Positions 16,509 to 25,373 of a stretch of 64,000 bases of DNA are shown one piece after another; the stretch's first letter is position 1; the number at the start of each line of letters is the position of its first letter. The translations under genes were made by a program, and so were the position numbers. The DNA comes from Arthrobacter sp. Leaf141 (GTDB taxonomy: Bacteria; Actinomycetota; Actinomycetes; Actinomycetales; Micrococcaceae): assembly GCF_001424565.1 (NCBI RefSeq), contig NZ_LMOL01000005.1, positions 259,820-323,819 on the forward strand, given 5' to 3'. The notes beneath the pieces are model-generated. The model was given only the letters and a program-made list of their open reading frames with translations, made no database searches and was not told the DNA's origin.

Positions 16509-17906
16509 TCAGGAGCTGATGCCCAGGGACTCCAGCATGGGGCGGAACTTGGCCCACGTCTCGGCCAGTTCGGCTTCCGGCTGGGAGCCTTCGACGATGC
16601 CGCAGCCGGCATACAGCCTGATGGTGTCCGGCGCTTCGATCACAGCCCCGCGCAGTGCGATGCCCCACTCGCCGTTCCCGGCCGCGTCCAGCCAGCCGAC
16701 GGGTCCCGCGTAAGGCCCGCGGTCCATGTGTTCGAGCTTGCGGATCAGGGCACCGGCCACCAGCGTGGGGGTGCCGCACACGGCGGCCGTGGGATGCAGC
16801 GCGTTGATCAGGGCCAGGCAGGTGGGAACGTGCCCCTCAACCTCGGCCAATTCCGCCTTAACGTCTGACGCCAGGTGCCACACATTGGGCAGTTCCAGGA
16901 TGAACGGCTCGTCGTGGGCGTTCATGGCTTCGGAAAACGGTGCCAGCTGCGTGGTGAGCGACTGGATGGCGATCTCGTGTTCGTGCCGCTGCTTCTCCGA
17001 GCCCGCCAGCACCCGCTCGGCAAATTCCAGCGGCGAGCCGGCCATGCCCTCGGCGTCACGCCGGTCCAGGGTTCCGGCCAGGACGCGGGCCTGCGCGGTC
17101 CGGCCTTCCACCTGGATCAGCATCTCGGGGGTGGACCCCACCAGCCCGTCCACGCCGTAGGTCCAGCATTCGCGGTACCGGACCGCCAGCTGCTGCAGGA
17201 TCGCCGCCGCGTTGACACCCTCCGGAATGGTGGCAACAACGTCACGGGCCAGGACCAGCTTCTCCAGTTTCCCGGCGCGGATCTCTTCGACGCCGGCCGT
17301 CACGGCTGCCATCCAGTCATGCTCGCTGAGGGAACCGGACTCGAGTTTAGGCACGACGGCGGCAGCAGGTTCCGCCGGCAGCGCGGCGCCGGGACGGCCG
17401 GCGTCGCCGTGGCCGGCAGCAGGGGAGCCGGAGCCGGCGGAGTCGGAGCCAGCGGACTCGGCAGCAGCAGGGGCGTCGGACTCCAGCCACCCCGCAAGCG
17501 CGGCGCGCGCGCCCGCTTCGGTGAGTGGGCCGCCGTCGAACGCCATCTGGGTGAGCCAGGCGCGGCCGTCCCGGACGCCCACCACAATCTCCGGCACAAT
17601 CAGCCGGGAGCGGTGGCTGGAGACCTTGGAGAATGCGAAGGAACCGAACGCCACGGGACCGGTGCCGGGCAGCTCAACGGAGTCCGTGATCTCAGCCTCG
17701 AGGACCAGGTGCCGCCACCAGATGTCCGCCTCGAGGAAGCGGTCGGGCCCGCTGGCGGTGAAGCGGGTTATCTCGCCAAAACCCACCAGGCCGGCCTCGC
17801 GGCGGGTCCAGCAAAGGACGTCGTCCCGGACCAGAAACGAGGGCAGCCCCCCGGGGAAAGTGGTTCCATCCAGGGGGACTGTCAGGGTGCGGAACGTGCT
17901 CGTCAT
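16509..17906 (-). CDS. menF: Isochorismate synthase (menaquinone synthesis)
   Basis: Enzyme of 465 residues converting chorismate to isochorismate, the entry to menaquinone (and a precursor of 2,3-dihydroxybenzoate). Conserved chorismate-binding blocks are visible: K-L-E-K-L-V-L-A-R-D-V, G-S-T-P-E-M-L-I, A-G-T-L-D-R-R and L-H-P-T-A-A-V-C-G-T-P. The C-terminal Y-A-G-P-V-G-W and Y-A-G-C-G-I-V complete the site. A low-complexity Ala/Ser/Gly linker at about residues 150-190 separates the N-terminal part from the catalytic core. I start at 17906 (MTSTFRTL) because TACTGT lies nine bases upstream on the minus strand; the longer in-frame extension looks non-coding. It is divergent from menG. Confidence 0.88.
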   Translation of the reverse strand: MTSTFRTLTVPLDGTTFPGGLPSFLVRDDVLCWTRREAGLVGFGEITRFTASGPDRFLEADIWWRHLVLEAEITDSVELPGTGPVAFGSFAFSKVSSHRSRLIVPEIVVGVRDGRAWLTQMAFDGGPLTEAGARAALAGWLESDAPAAAESAGSDSAGSGSPAAGHGDAGRPGAALPAEPAAAVVPKLESGSLSEHDWMAAVTAGVEEIRAGKLEKLVLARDVVATIPEGVNAAAILQQLAVRYRECWTYGVDGLVGSTPEMLIQVEGRTAQARVLAGTLDRRDAEGMAGSPLEFAERVLAGSEKQRHEHEIAIQSLTTQLAPFSEAMNAHDEPFILELPNVWHLASDVKAELAEVEGHVPTCLALINALHPTAAVCGTPTLVAGALIRKLEHMDRGPYAGPVGWLDAAGNGEWGIALRGAVIEAPDTIRLYAGCGIVEGSQPEAELAETWAKFRPMLESLGISS

Positions 17907-18007
17907 GATGAGACAACAGTACTCCCGCGTACCCCGCCCCCGGTCAGTGCCCGAATTGGGCGCCGAAGGTGGTCCGCAGCCTGCTGAACATTTGAGACAA
18001 TGGACTG

Positions 18008-18784
18008 GTGAACCGAGCATCCTTGGATAAGCGTCCGGACGAAGTAGCCACGATGTTTGACGACGTCGCACCGAAATACGACGTCGTCAACGATGTCCTG
18101 TCCATGGGACAGACGCGCCGCTGGCGCAAGGTTGTGGTGGACGCGATGGAAGTCTCCAAGGGCCATCGGGTCCTGGACCTCGCCGCCGGCACCGGCACCT
18201 CCAGCGAGCCATATGCGGATGCGGGCATAGACGTGGTGGCCTGCGACTTCTCCCTGGGCATGCTCAAGGTGGGCAAGCGCCGCCGCCCGGACATCAACTT
18301 CATCGCCGGTGACGCCACCAACCTGCCGTTCGCGGACAACACCTTTGACGCCAGCACCATTTCCTTTGGCCTGCGCAACGTCAACGAGCCGCGCAAGGCC
18401 CTGGCCGAGATGCTCCGCGTCACCAAGCCCGGCGGACGCCTGGTCATCGCCGAGTTCTCCTCGCCCGTGGTGCCGCTGTGGCGCACCATGTACACCGAAT
18501 ACCTGATGCGCGCGCTGCCCGCCATCGCCGTCAAGGTGGCCTCCAACCCGGACGCCTACGTCTACCTCGCCGAGTCCATCCGGGCCTGGCCGGACCAGGA
18601 CCACCTGGCCGCGTGGCTGCAGGAAGAGGGCTGGGAAAACGTGACCTACCGCAACCTGACCGGCGGCATCGTGGCCGTCCACCGCGCCTTTAAGCCCGCA
18701 GATTCGGCTCCGGACAGCGCGGCCGCCGCCATCGCCGCGCACAAGGGCCCGGTGGCAAAGCTGCGCCGCAACATCGTCCGCTAA
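18008..18784 (+). CDS. menG: Demethylmenaquinone methyltransferase
   Basis: SAM-dependent methyltransferase of 258 residues (UbiE/MenG) that adds the ring methyl in the last core step of menaquinone synthesis. Seen: F-D-D-V-A-P-K-Y-D near the start, motif [19 protein letters not shown] (post-I) and S-F-G-L-R-N-V, all diagnostic of the UbiE group. A hydrophilic Ala-rich C-terminal tail of about 25 residues extends beyond the usual length. It starts with GTG at 18008, with GACAAT six bases ahead, the local leaderless pattern. The reductase gene begins four bases after the stop, so menG-menJ-polyprenyl synthase form one operon. Confidence 0.92.
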   Translation: MNRASLDKRPDEVATMFDDVAPKYDVVNDVLSMGQTRRWRKVVVDAMEVSKGHRVLDLAAGTGTSSEPYADAGIDVVACDFSLGMLKVGKRRRPDINFIAGDATNLPFADNTFDASTISFGLRNVNEPRKALAEMLRVTKPGGRLVIAEFSSPVVPLWRTMYTEYLMRALPAIAVKVASNPDAYVYLAESIRAWPDQDHLAAWLQEEGWENVTYRNLTGGIVAVHRAFKPADSAPDSAAAAIAAHKGPVAKLRRNIVR

Positions 18785-18788
18785 GACT

Positions 18789-20120
18789 GTGAAGGTACTG
18801 ATAGTCGGCGCAGGCCCGGCCGGATCCACCGCCGCGTACTACCTGGCCAAGGCCGGCCTGGACGTCACGGTCCTGGAAAAGACCAGCTTCCCCCGCGAGA
18901 AGGTCTGCGGCGACGGGCTCACCCCCCGCGCCGTCCGGGAAATCCAGAAGCTTGGCCTGCCGCACCCCGAAGGCGAAGGCTGGCGCCGCAACAAGGGCCT
19001 GCGCCTGATCGCCGGCGGCCGCACCGTCGAACTCCCGTGGCCCGAGGTCTCGGACTTCCCGCAGTACGGCCTGATCCGCACCCGCCTGGGCTTCGACGAG
19101 GAGCTGGCCCGGCACGCCCAGGCTGCCGGCGCCGAAATCCTGGAACGGCACAGCGTCACCGAAGCCCTCCGCGACGACAGCGGCCGCGTCACCGGCGCCC
19201 GCGCCGCGATCCTGGACGGGAACGGACGAAAGACGGGGCAGACGCGCGACTTCAGTGCCGACGTCGTCCTCGCCGCGGACGGCAACTCCACCCGCACCGC
19301 CGTCTCCCTGGGCATGCACAAACGCGACGACCGGCCCCTCGGCGTGGCCGTCCGCACCTACTTCACCAGCCCCCGCACCGACGACGACTGGATGGAAGGC
19401 TGGCTGGAACTTCCCGGCCGCGACGGCAAGCTCCTTCCCGGTTACGGCTGGGTGTTCGGCGTGGGCGACGGCACCTCCAACGTGGGCCTGGGCATCCTGA
19501 ACTCCTCCAAGGACTTCGGCAAGCTGGACTACAAGCAGGTGCTCCGCGAATGGACCGCCGGCATGCCCGCCGACTGGGGCTTCACGCCCGAGAACCAGGT
19601 GGGCGAAATCCGCGGCGCCGCGCTGCCCATGGGCTTCAACCGCACCCCGCACTACTCGCCGGGCCTGCTCCTGCTGGGCGACGCCGGCGGCATGGTTTCC
19701 CCGTTCAACGGCGAAGGCATCTCCTACGCCATGGAATCCGCGCGGTTCGCCGCCGAGTTCATCATCGACGCCTCCTCGCGCACCGCCTCCTCCGGTGGAA
19801 CGTACGACGCCGATGCGCACCTTTCGCGGTACGCGGACTACGTGCGGGACCAGTGGGGATCCCACTTCACCCTGGGCCGGGCCTTCGCCGCGCTGATCGG
19901 CAAACCCGCCATCATGAAACTCGCGCTGCGCACCGGCATGCCCATTCCGGTGCTGATGAAGTTCGTGGTGCGCCTGCTGGCCAACCTCACGGATCCGTCA
20001 GCCAAGGGCTTCGAGGACCGGGCCATCCGGCTCCTGGAATCGCTGGTTCCCGCCACATCCAACACCCCGTCTGCTTCGAACCAGCGGTATCCGCAACAAA
20101 AAGTTAGGGTTAACCCGTGA
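18789..20120 (+). CDS. menJ: Menaquinone (geranylgeranyl-type) reductase
   Basis: FAD-dependent reductase of 443 residues in the geranylgeranyl reductase family. In mycobacteria MenJ saturates one isoprene unit of the menaquinone tail. The N-terminal dinucleotide fold G-A-G-P-A-G-S (7-13), E-K-T-S-F-P-R-E-K-V-C-G-D-G-L (the family's P-x-x-x-C-G block) and the second FAD motif G-D-A-G-G-M-V-S-P-F-N-G-E-G are all present. Its place between menG and the polyprenyl diphosphate synthase matches the order known for Mycobacterium, which supports MenJ over a chlorophyll or lipid reductase. The GTG start lies just after menG, and the last four bases overlap the next start (GTGA). Confidence 0.85.
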   Translation: MKVLIVGAGPAGSTAAYYLAKAGLDVTVLEKTSFPREKVCGDGLTPRAVREIQKLGLPHPEGEGWRRNKGLRLIAGGRTVELPWPEVSDFPQYGLIRTRLGFDEELARHAQAAGAEILERHSVTEALRDDSGRVTGARAAILDGNGRKTGQTRDFSADVVLAADGNSTRTAVSLGMHKRDDRPLGVAVRTYFTSPRTDDDWMEGWLELPGRDGKLLPGYGWVFGVGDGTSNVGLGILNSSKDFGKLDYKQVLREWTAGMPADWGFTPENQVGEIRGAALPMGFNRTPHYSPGLLLLGDAGGMVSPFNGEGISYAMESARFAAEFIIDASSRTASSGGTYDADAHLSRYADYVRDQWGSHFTLGRAFAALIGKPAIMKLALRTGMPIPVLMKFVVRLLANLTDPSAKGFEDRAIRLLESLVPATSNTPSASNQRYPQQKVRVNP

Positions 20121-21217
20121 CCAACGCCGCAGACCACAGCTGGACCCATGCCGGACACGGCAGCACCGACGCTGAGCCGTCCCTGAATACCAGCGCCATC
20201 GCCACCGGGCTCCAGCTGCCCGCAGGGTTCGCAGCCATCGCCGAAGATGCCGACCTGGGCCCCGCCATCACCACCAACCTGGCCAAGGTGGAGAAGAAGC
20301 TGCGCGAGGCAATCGCCAACTCCGACCCCCTGGCCGACGCCACGTCCCGGCATTTGGTGGAAGCCGGCGGCAAGCGCATCCGGCCGCTGCTGACCCTGCT
20401 CTGCGCACACCTCGGTGACGCTTCGCTGCCCGCCGTGGTGCAGGCCGCCGTGGTGGTGGAACTGACCCACCTGGCCACGCTGTACCACGACGACGTGATG
20501 GACTCCGCCCCGTTCCGCCGCGGTGCTCCCACCGCCCATGAGGTGTGGGGCAACTCCGTGGCCGTCCTGACCGGGGACCTTATTTTCGCCCGGGCCTCCA
20601 TCCTGGTGTCCGAGCTCGGTTCCCGGGCGCTGGGCATCCAGGCCCGTACGTTTGAGCGGCTGTGCCTCGGCCAGCTGCACGAGACCGTGGGGCCGCGGCC
20701 GGACGAGGATCCGGTGGAGCACTACCTGTCAGTCATTGCGGATAAGACCGGTTCGCTGGTTGCCGCTTCCGGGCAGCTGGGTGCCATCTTTGCCGGCGCC
20801 GACGAAGCCTATGAATCCCTGCTGGTGGAGTACGGCGAGAAGGTAGGTGTTGCCTTCCAGCTCGCCGACGACGTTATCGACGTCACCGGGGTCAAGGTCA
20901 AGTCCGGGAAGTCCCCCGGAACCGACCTCCGCGAAGGTGTCCCCACGCTGCCCGTCCTGTTCCTCCGGCGCGATGCGGCTGCCGGCGACGAGTCCGCCGT
21001 CGAACTCCTGAAGCTCATTGACGGCGACCTGACCTCGGACGAGGCCCTGGCTGCCGCCGTGGCGGGCCTGCGTGGGCACGCCGTGACAGCTGAATCATGG
21101 GTGGTGGCACGCCGCTGGGCCGATGAGGCCATCGCCGCGCTGGCGCCGTTGCCCGAAGGTGTGGTCAAGTCCTCGCTGTCCAACTTTGCGCTGGCAGTCG
21201 TGGACCGGGCCAGCTGA
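20117..21217 (+). CDS. Long-chain polyprenyl diphosphate synthase (menaquinone side chain)
   Basis: All-trans prenyltransferase of 366 residues making the C40-C50 tail for menaquinone from IPP and an allylic primer. First aspartate-rich motif D-D-V-M-D (125-129) and second D-D-V-I-D (251-255) are intact, as are G-G-K-R-I-R-P and the K-T-G-S-L block. The residues before the first motif are small or medium (L-A-T-L-Y-H), consistent with a long product; exact chain length cannot be read. An N-terminal extension of about 35 residues is not part of the fold. It overlaps menJ by four bases (GTGA) and ends at a strong terminator. Confidence 0.9.
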   Translation: MTNAADHSWTHAGHGSTDAEPSLNTSAIATGLQLPAGFAAIAEDADLGPAITTNLAKVEKKLREAIANSDPLADATSRHLVEAGGKRIRPLLTLLCAHLGDASLPAVVQAAVVVELTHLATLYHDDVMDSAPFRRGAPTAHEVWGNSVAVLTGDLIFARASILVSELGSRALGIQARTFERLCLGQLHETVGPRPDEDPVEHYLSVIADKTGSLVAASGQLGAIFAGADEAYESLLVEYGEKVGVAFQLADDVIDVTGVKVKSGKSPGTDLREGVPTLPVLFLRRDAAAGDESAVELLKLIDGDLTSDEALAAAVAGLRGHAVTAESWVVARRWADEAIAALAPLPEGVVKSSLSNFALAVVDRAS

Positions 21218-21228
21218 CATTTTGTGTG

Positions 21229-21264
21229 GAGCCCGGCGCCCGTTACGGGTGCCGGGCTCTTTTT
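21229..21264 (+). terminator. Rho-independent terminator of the menG-menJ-prenyl synthase operon
   Basis: Stem GAGCCCGGCGCCCG / GGGTGCCGGGCTC with the four-base loop TTAC, followed by five T. It begins eleven bases after the stop codon. The 230 bases that follow (21265-21497) show no gene or RNA that I recognise. Confidence 0.85.
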
Positions 21265-21497
21265 GTCTGTTTGTTATGCGGGGCCTGCGCTAAGGGGCCT
21301 GTTAAACGGGACAGCCCCGGTTCGCAGCAAGGGATACGAGCTATCCGTTGCGTAGAACCGAGGCTATCTCTCCGTTCGCATCAGATCCGCCGGAGGCGTT
21401 TAGCGGATCCATGAAGAGTCTATGACAGTTTTGTCATATTGCGCAAGAGGTTTGTTATTGGGATTGTCACGAAGAGGTGTGTGCTGAAAGCCCGAGG

Positions 21498-21929
21498 CTA
21501 GGACTCGTCGTCCTCGAAGGCCCACTCGAACATGTCAAAGACGAACTCAGAGAAGGTTCCCTCTTCCGACTTCCACTGCGCGCGGGCATTGTTGCGCCGG
21601 TAGACGATGGGATCCGGGACGCCGAGGTCGCCGATCCGGAAGCCCCAGGTGAACTGTTCTTCCTCGTCCTCGAGGAACATCAGGAAGCCTTCGTCATCAA
21701 CCTCGAGCTCTTCAGGGTCCCAGAAGTAGTGGTAGGCCTCCATGAGGTCCTCGCAGCCGCCGATGGCCAGGTAGAACTCGCGCAGCACCAGGGGAATCTC
21801 GAACTGGTGGTCGGCCAGGGCGGTGTCCAGCTCCTCAGCGGTGAGGCCGTCAGCTTCCTGCCATTCATCCTCGAGATACTTCGGAACCAGCGCGCGGAAT
21901 TTCTCGAGGAACATGTCAGTCATGCTCAT
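21498..21929 (-). CDS. Small acidic SUKH/SMI1-KNR4-like protein
   Basis: Acidic, probably cytoplasmic protein of 143 residues. The layout resembles the SUKH (SMI1/KNR4) superfamily: an N-terminal helix, E-I-P-L-V-L-R-E-F-Y-L-A-I-G-G (like 'lP..l..fy...nGg'), then strand-rich segments F-L-M-F-L-E-D-E-E-E-Q and W-G-F-R-I-G-D. The family includes immunity proteins of polymorphic toxins, but also many stand-alone proteins. I see no toxin gene beside it. It begins only about 10 bases after the start region of nothing on its own strand, and the TRIC gene stops just upstream, so the two could share a transcript. Function unknown; the family call is tentative. Confidence 0.55.
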   Translation of the reverse strand: MSMTDMFLEKFRALVPKYLEDEWQEADGLTAEELDTALADHQFEIPLVLREFYLAIGGCEDLMEAYHYFWDPEELEVDDEGFLMFLEDEEEQFTWGFRIGDLGVPDPIVYRRNNARAQWKSEEGTFSEFVFDMFEWAFEDDES

Positions 21930-21936
21930 ATCCTAG

Positions 21937-22605
21937 CTAATTCCGGGTGCCCGGTTTGCCGCCGCCGGACTGCCGTCGGTGCCGTCCATGGACCGCCATC
22001 GGCATGGTCCACGCACGGCGCCAGGCCACAACGCGGAATGCAAAAACCAGGGCGGCGACGCCGAAGGCCGTCAGGCCGTTGAACAACCCGCCCAGCCAGA
22101 GCAGGGTGGTCAGGGCGGCGCCGGTGAAAGCCGGGACTGCATAGAGGTCACCGTTGTTGAAAAGCTGGGGCACCTCGTTGGCCGTGACGTCGCGCAACAG
22201 ACCGCCGCCCACGGCCGTGGTGACACCCAGCAGGATGGCCGAGTACGGGTTCATGCCCAGCGAAAGCGCCTTGAGCGTGCCGGTGATGCAGAACAGTGCC
22301 AGCCCGCCGGCATCAAAGAGGACCAGCAGCGAGGTGAAACGCTGGACGCTGGAATACAGCGAGTAGACCAGGAACGTGGCCAGCATCGGCGGCAGCAGGT
22401 ACGCCGGATTGGTGAACGCGGCCGGAACCGTGTTGAGGATGATGTCACGGATCACCCCGCCGCCCAGCGACACCAGGGACGCCAGCAGCAGGGAGCCCAC
22501 TAAATCGAACTGTTTCCGGGCGGCCAGCAGCGACCCGGAGACGGCAAAGAAAAAGACGCCGGCCAGGTCCAGCCAGACCAGGGCGATGTCAAAAGGGAAT
22601 GTCAT
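21937..22605 (-). CDS. TRIC-family (UPF0126/YadS) membrane channel
   Basis: Membrane protein of 222 residues with about seven TM helices made of two related halves. Each half bears the glycine-rich signature (G-G-G-V-I-R-D and G-G-G-L-L-R-D), which defines the TRIC/UPF0126 family of trimeric cation channels. The start is taken as the ATG at 22605 (MTFPFDIAL). The upstream in-frame extension runs into the oppositely oriented chelatase gene and lacks family character. Prokaryotic members form potassium- or sodium-permeable trimers; the physiological role is unclear. The basic C-terminal tail (RHRRQSGGG) is cytoplasmic. Confidence 0.82.
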   Translation of the reverse strand: MTFPFDIALVWLDLAGVFFFAVSGSLLAARKQFDLVGSLLLASLVSLGGGVIRDIILNTVPAAFTNPAYLLPPMLATFLVYSLYSSVQRFTSLLVLFDAGGLALFCITGTLKALSLGMNPYSAILLGVTTAVGGGLLRDVTANEVPQLFNNGDLYAVPAFTGAALTTLLWLGGLFNGLTAFGVAALVFAFRVVAWRRAWTMPMAVHGRHRRQSGGGKPGTRN

Positions 22606-22666
22606 TGGAACGTCCCGGTCATTCTCGGAGGGCGGACAAGGCGGCTCCAACGTTACGCTAGCCCGT

Positions 22667-23572
22667 ATGAACAGCCCGATCATGATCGCCTGCGCCCACG
22701 GAACGTCCAGCGACATAGGGGGTGCCGAAGTCAACGGCCTCCGCGCCGGAATCTCCGCCCTGCGGCCCGGCCTGGACGTCCGCGAGTCTTACGTGGACGT
22801 GCAGGACCCGGACCTGGTGGACGTGATGGCCGGCCTGCCTGAAGGGGAGGCCGCGGTGGTGGTCCCGCTCCTGCTGAGCGTGGGATATCACACAAAAGTC
22901 GATATCGCCCGGGCCGTGGGCAGCCGCGCCAACAGCCTGGCCTCAGCGCCGCTGGGGCCGGACCCGCGGCTGGCGGAGGTCCTGGACCAGCGTTTGCGGG
23001 AAGCGGGAATCACCGCGGACGACGCCGTGGTGCTGGCCGCCGCCGGATCTTCCAACCCAGCCGCTGCAGTCAGCGTCCAGGAGGTGGCAGCGCACCTGCG
23101 GAAACTGCGCGGCAACAGGATTGTGCCGGCGTACGGTGCAGCCGAGAAACCTTCCGTGCCGGACGCCGTGGCCGCGCTCCGGGCCGAATATCCCGGGGGA
23201 GAGGGCAAGGGGCGGGTCATCATCGCTTCCTACCTGCTGGCACACGGGTTCTTCCACGACCAGCTGGCCAAAGCCGGGGCCGACGTGGTGGCCGAGCCGC
23301 TGCTGCCCTCCGACGTGCTGGCCCAGGTTGCCTTGGACCGCTACGACCACGCCGTCGCCGGCCACACAGCGCCCCAGGCCGGAGCACCTTCAGCGGCAGC
23401 GCCCCAGGCCAAAGCACCCCAGGCGACGGCGCCCCATGCTGCAACGCCGGCGGTAGCACCGGCGTCGGCCGCGGCGGAAACCGAGGCGGCGGAGGCACCT
23501 GCCGGTCCTGCACAGAAGCGGAGCCTGCCGGGCATCGTGAAGCGTTTCGTGACGAAATATTTCCCTAGGTGA
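22667..23572 (+). CDS. Sirohydrochlorin ferrochelatase-like protein (CbiX/SirB type) with Ala/Pro-rich tail
   Basis: Chelatase-fold protein of 301 residues, expected to insert iron into sirohydrochlorin for the siroheme of the sulfite reductase next door. Active-site His lies in A-C-A-H-G-T-S near the N terminus; the second half repeats the fold with A-A-A-G-S-S and A-H-G-F-F-H-D. An unusual C-terminal part follows (about 238-301): repeated A-P-Q-A-x-A-P units, an Ala/Glu stretch and a basic terminal helix (K-R-F-V-T-K-Y-F). TACGCT seven bases before the ATG suggests a leaderless start. Its last codons overlap a sequence motif shared with other sulfur-gene promoters. Confidence 0.82.
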   Translation: MNSPIMIACAHGTSSDIGGAEVNGLRAGISALRPGLDVRESYVDVQDPDLVDVMAGLPEGEAAVVVPLLLSVGYHTKVDIARAVGSRANSLASAPLGPDPRLAEVLDQRLREAGITADDAVVLAAAGSSNPAAAVSVQEVAAHLRKLRGNRIVPAYGAAEKPSVPDAVAALRAEYPGGEGKGRVIIASYLLAHGFFHDQLAKAGADVVAEPLLPSDVLAQVALDRYDHAVAGHTAPQAGAPSAAAPQAKAPQATAPHAATPAVAPASAAAETEAAEAPAGPAQKRSLPGIVKRFVTKYFPR

Positions 23573-23600
23573 CTTAGCGTTTCCCGAACCTTTGTGACGC
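23569..23600 (+). promoter_or_regulatory. Candidate sulfur-regulon site upstream of sulfite reductase
   Basis: CGTTTCC (23578-23584) and TGTGACGC (23593-23600) recur upstream of ssuA and, with one change, upstream of cysG. The second overlaps the probable -35 box TTGTGA (23592-23597), which pairs with TACAGT (23616-23621) over 18 bases. TACAGT ends six bases before the ATG. Binding here would block or control RNA polymerase; the regulator is unknown. Confidence 0.45.
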
Positions 23601-23627
23601 CATTCGGGCGGGACCTACAGTCGATGC

Positions 23628-25373
23628 ATGACTGATACAGCTCTAGCCGGAGCGTCTGCGGATTCCGCTGGCGCCAAGCGCCCTGCCCGCTCGTCCCGTC
23701 CCGCCGCAAAGCCGCACGGGCAGTGGAAAGTGGACGGCAAAACGCCGCTGAACGCCAACGAAACCTGGAAGCAGGAAGACGATGGCCTGAACGTGCGCGA
23801 GCGTATCGAGTCCGTCTACTCCAAAGAGGGTTTCGACTCCATCCCCGGTCAGGACCTGCACGGCCGGTTCCGATGGTGGGGCCTCTACACGCAGCGCAAA
23901 CCCGGGATCGACGGCGGCAAGACCGCAACGCTCGAGCCGCACGAGCTCGAAGACAAGTATTTTATGCTCCGGGTCAGGATCGACGGCGGTGCGCTGACCA
24001 CCGAGCAGCTGCGCGTCATCGGGCAGATCTCCGTTGATTTCGCCCGGGACTCGGCCGACCTCACGGACCGGCAGAACATCCAGCTGCACTGGATCCGGGT
24101 GGAAGACATCCCCGAGATCTGGACCCGGCTCGAAAGTGTTGGCCTGTCCACCACCGAAGCCTGCGGCGACGTGCCCCGCGTCATCCTGGGCTCGCCCGTG
24201 GCCGGCATCGCCAAGGACGAAATCATCGACCCCACGCCGCTGATCGCTGAGCTGGGCGAGCGTTTCATCGGCAACCCGCTGCTGTCCAACCTGCCCCGCA
24301 AATACAAAACGGCCATCACCGGGCACCCCAGCCAGGACGTGGTCCACGAGATCAACGACTTCGCGCTGGTGGGCGTCAAGCACCCCGAGCTGGGCATCGG
24401 CTACGACCTCTGGGCCGGCGGCGCCCTGTCCACCAACCCCATGCTGGGCAAGCGGCTGGGCGCGTTCGTGAAGCCGGAAGAGGCCGCTGAAGTATGGCTC
24501 GGCGTCACCAGCATCTTCCGCGACTACGGCTACCGGCGCATGCGCACCAAGGCCCGCCTGAAGTTCCTGATGGCCGACTGGGGCCCGGAGAAGTTCCGCC
24601 AGATCCTCGAAGACGAATACCTGGGCTACAAACTGGCGGACGGCCCGGCCGCGCCCAAGCCCACCACCCCCGGCGACCACATCGGTGTGCACGAACAGAA
24701 GGACGGCAAGTTCTTCATCGGCGCCACCCCGATGGCCGGCCGGCTGTCAGGTGCCGCGCTGGTCAAGCTCGCGGACACCCTCGAGGCCCGCGGCTCCTAC
24801 CGCCTGCGCACCACCCCGCACCAGAAGCTTGTGGTGCTGGACGTTGCCAAGGACCAGGTGGAACCGCTCGTGGCAGAGCTCGACGCGCTGGGCCTCTCCG
24901 CCCGCCCGTCCGTGTTCCGCCGCGGCACCATTGCCTGCACCGGCATCGAATACTGCAAGCTCGCCATCGTGGAGACCAAGCTGACGGCGGCAACCGCCGT
25001 GGCCGAGCTGGAACGCCGCCTGGCGGACCTCGCCGGCTCCGGTGAACTGCCGCAGGCACTGTCCCTGCACATCAACGGCTGCCCTAACTCCTGTGCCCGC
25101 ATCCAGACCGCGGACATCGGACTCAAGGGCATGATGCTGCCCACGCCCGACGGCGATCCCACCCCCGGCTTCCAGGTCCACCTGGGTGGCGGGCTGGCTT
25201 CCAACGAACGCGAGGAAGCAGGCCTGGGACGCACCGTCCGCGGCCTCAAGGTGTACGTCAACGACCTGCCCGACTACGTTGAGCGCGTTGTCCGCACCTT
25301 TGTTGCCCAGCGCGCCGAAGGCCAGACCTTCGCCGAATGGGCCCACGCAGCAGATGAGGAGGCACTCCAGTGA
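23628..25373 (+). CDS. sir: Assimilatory sulfite reductase (ferredoxin), siroheme/[4Fe-4S]
   Basis: Reductase of 581 residues performing six-electron reduction of sulfite to sulfide in cysteine synthesis. The cluster/siroheme ligands are present as C437-x5-C443 (ACTGIEYC) and C485-x3-C489 (NGCPNSC). N-terminal blocks R-F-R-W-W-G-L-Y-T-Q-R and T-T-E-A-C-G-D-V-P-R-V match the actinobacterial NirA/Sir group, in which a Tyr and a Cys near the siroheme are cross-linked in the Mycobacterium enzyme. A basic Ala/Pro-rich N-terminal tail (about 30 residues) is an extra. Neighbours cysH, cysD, cysN and the siroheme genes favour sulfite over nitrite as substrate. First gene of the operon; the leaderless promoter is described separately. 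Confidence 0.93.
   Translation: MTDTALAGASADSAGAKRPARSSRPAAKPHGQWKVDGKTPLNANETWKQEDDGLNVRERIESVYSKEGFDSIPGQDLHGRFRWWGLYTQRKPGIDGGKTATLEPHELEDKYFMLRVRIDGGALTTEQLRVIGQISVDFARDSADLTDRQNIQLHWIRVEDIPEIWTRLESVGLSTTEACGDVPRVILGSPVAGIAKDEIIDPTPLIAELGERFIGNPLLSNLPRKYKTAITGHPSQDVVHEINDFALVGVKHPELGIGYDLWAGGALSTNPMLGKRLGAFVKPEEAAEVWLGVTSIFRDYGYRRMRTKARLKFLMADWGPEKFRQILEDEYLGYKLADGPAAPKPTTPGDHIGVHEQKDGKFFIGATPMAGRLSGAALVKLADTLEARGSYRLRTTPHQKLVVLDVAKDQVEPLVAELDALGLSARPSVFRRGTIACTGIEYCKLAIVETKLTAATAVAELERRLADLAGSGELPQALSLHINGCPNSCARIQTADIGLKGMMLPTPDGDPTPGFQVHLGGGLASNEREEAGLGRTVRGLKVYVNDLPDYVERVVRTFVAQRAEGQTFAEWAHAADEEALQ

Noticed and set aside
21265-21497. tRNA or mobile-element remnant after the terminator
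   Set aside because: No cloverleaf, CCA end, terminal inverted repeats or transposase fragment is visible.
23628-25373. Nitrite reductase annotation for the siroheme enzyme
   Set aside because: The motifs do not exclude it, but the operon with cysH, cysD and cysN makes sulfite the far more likely substrate.
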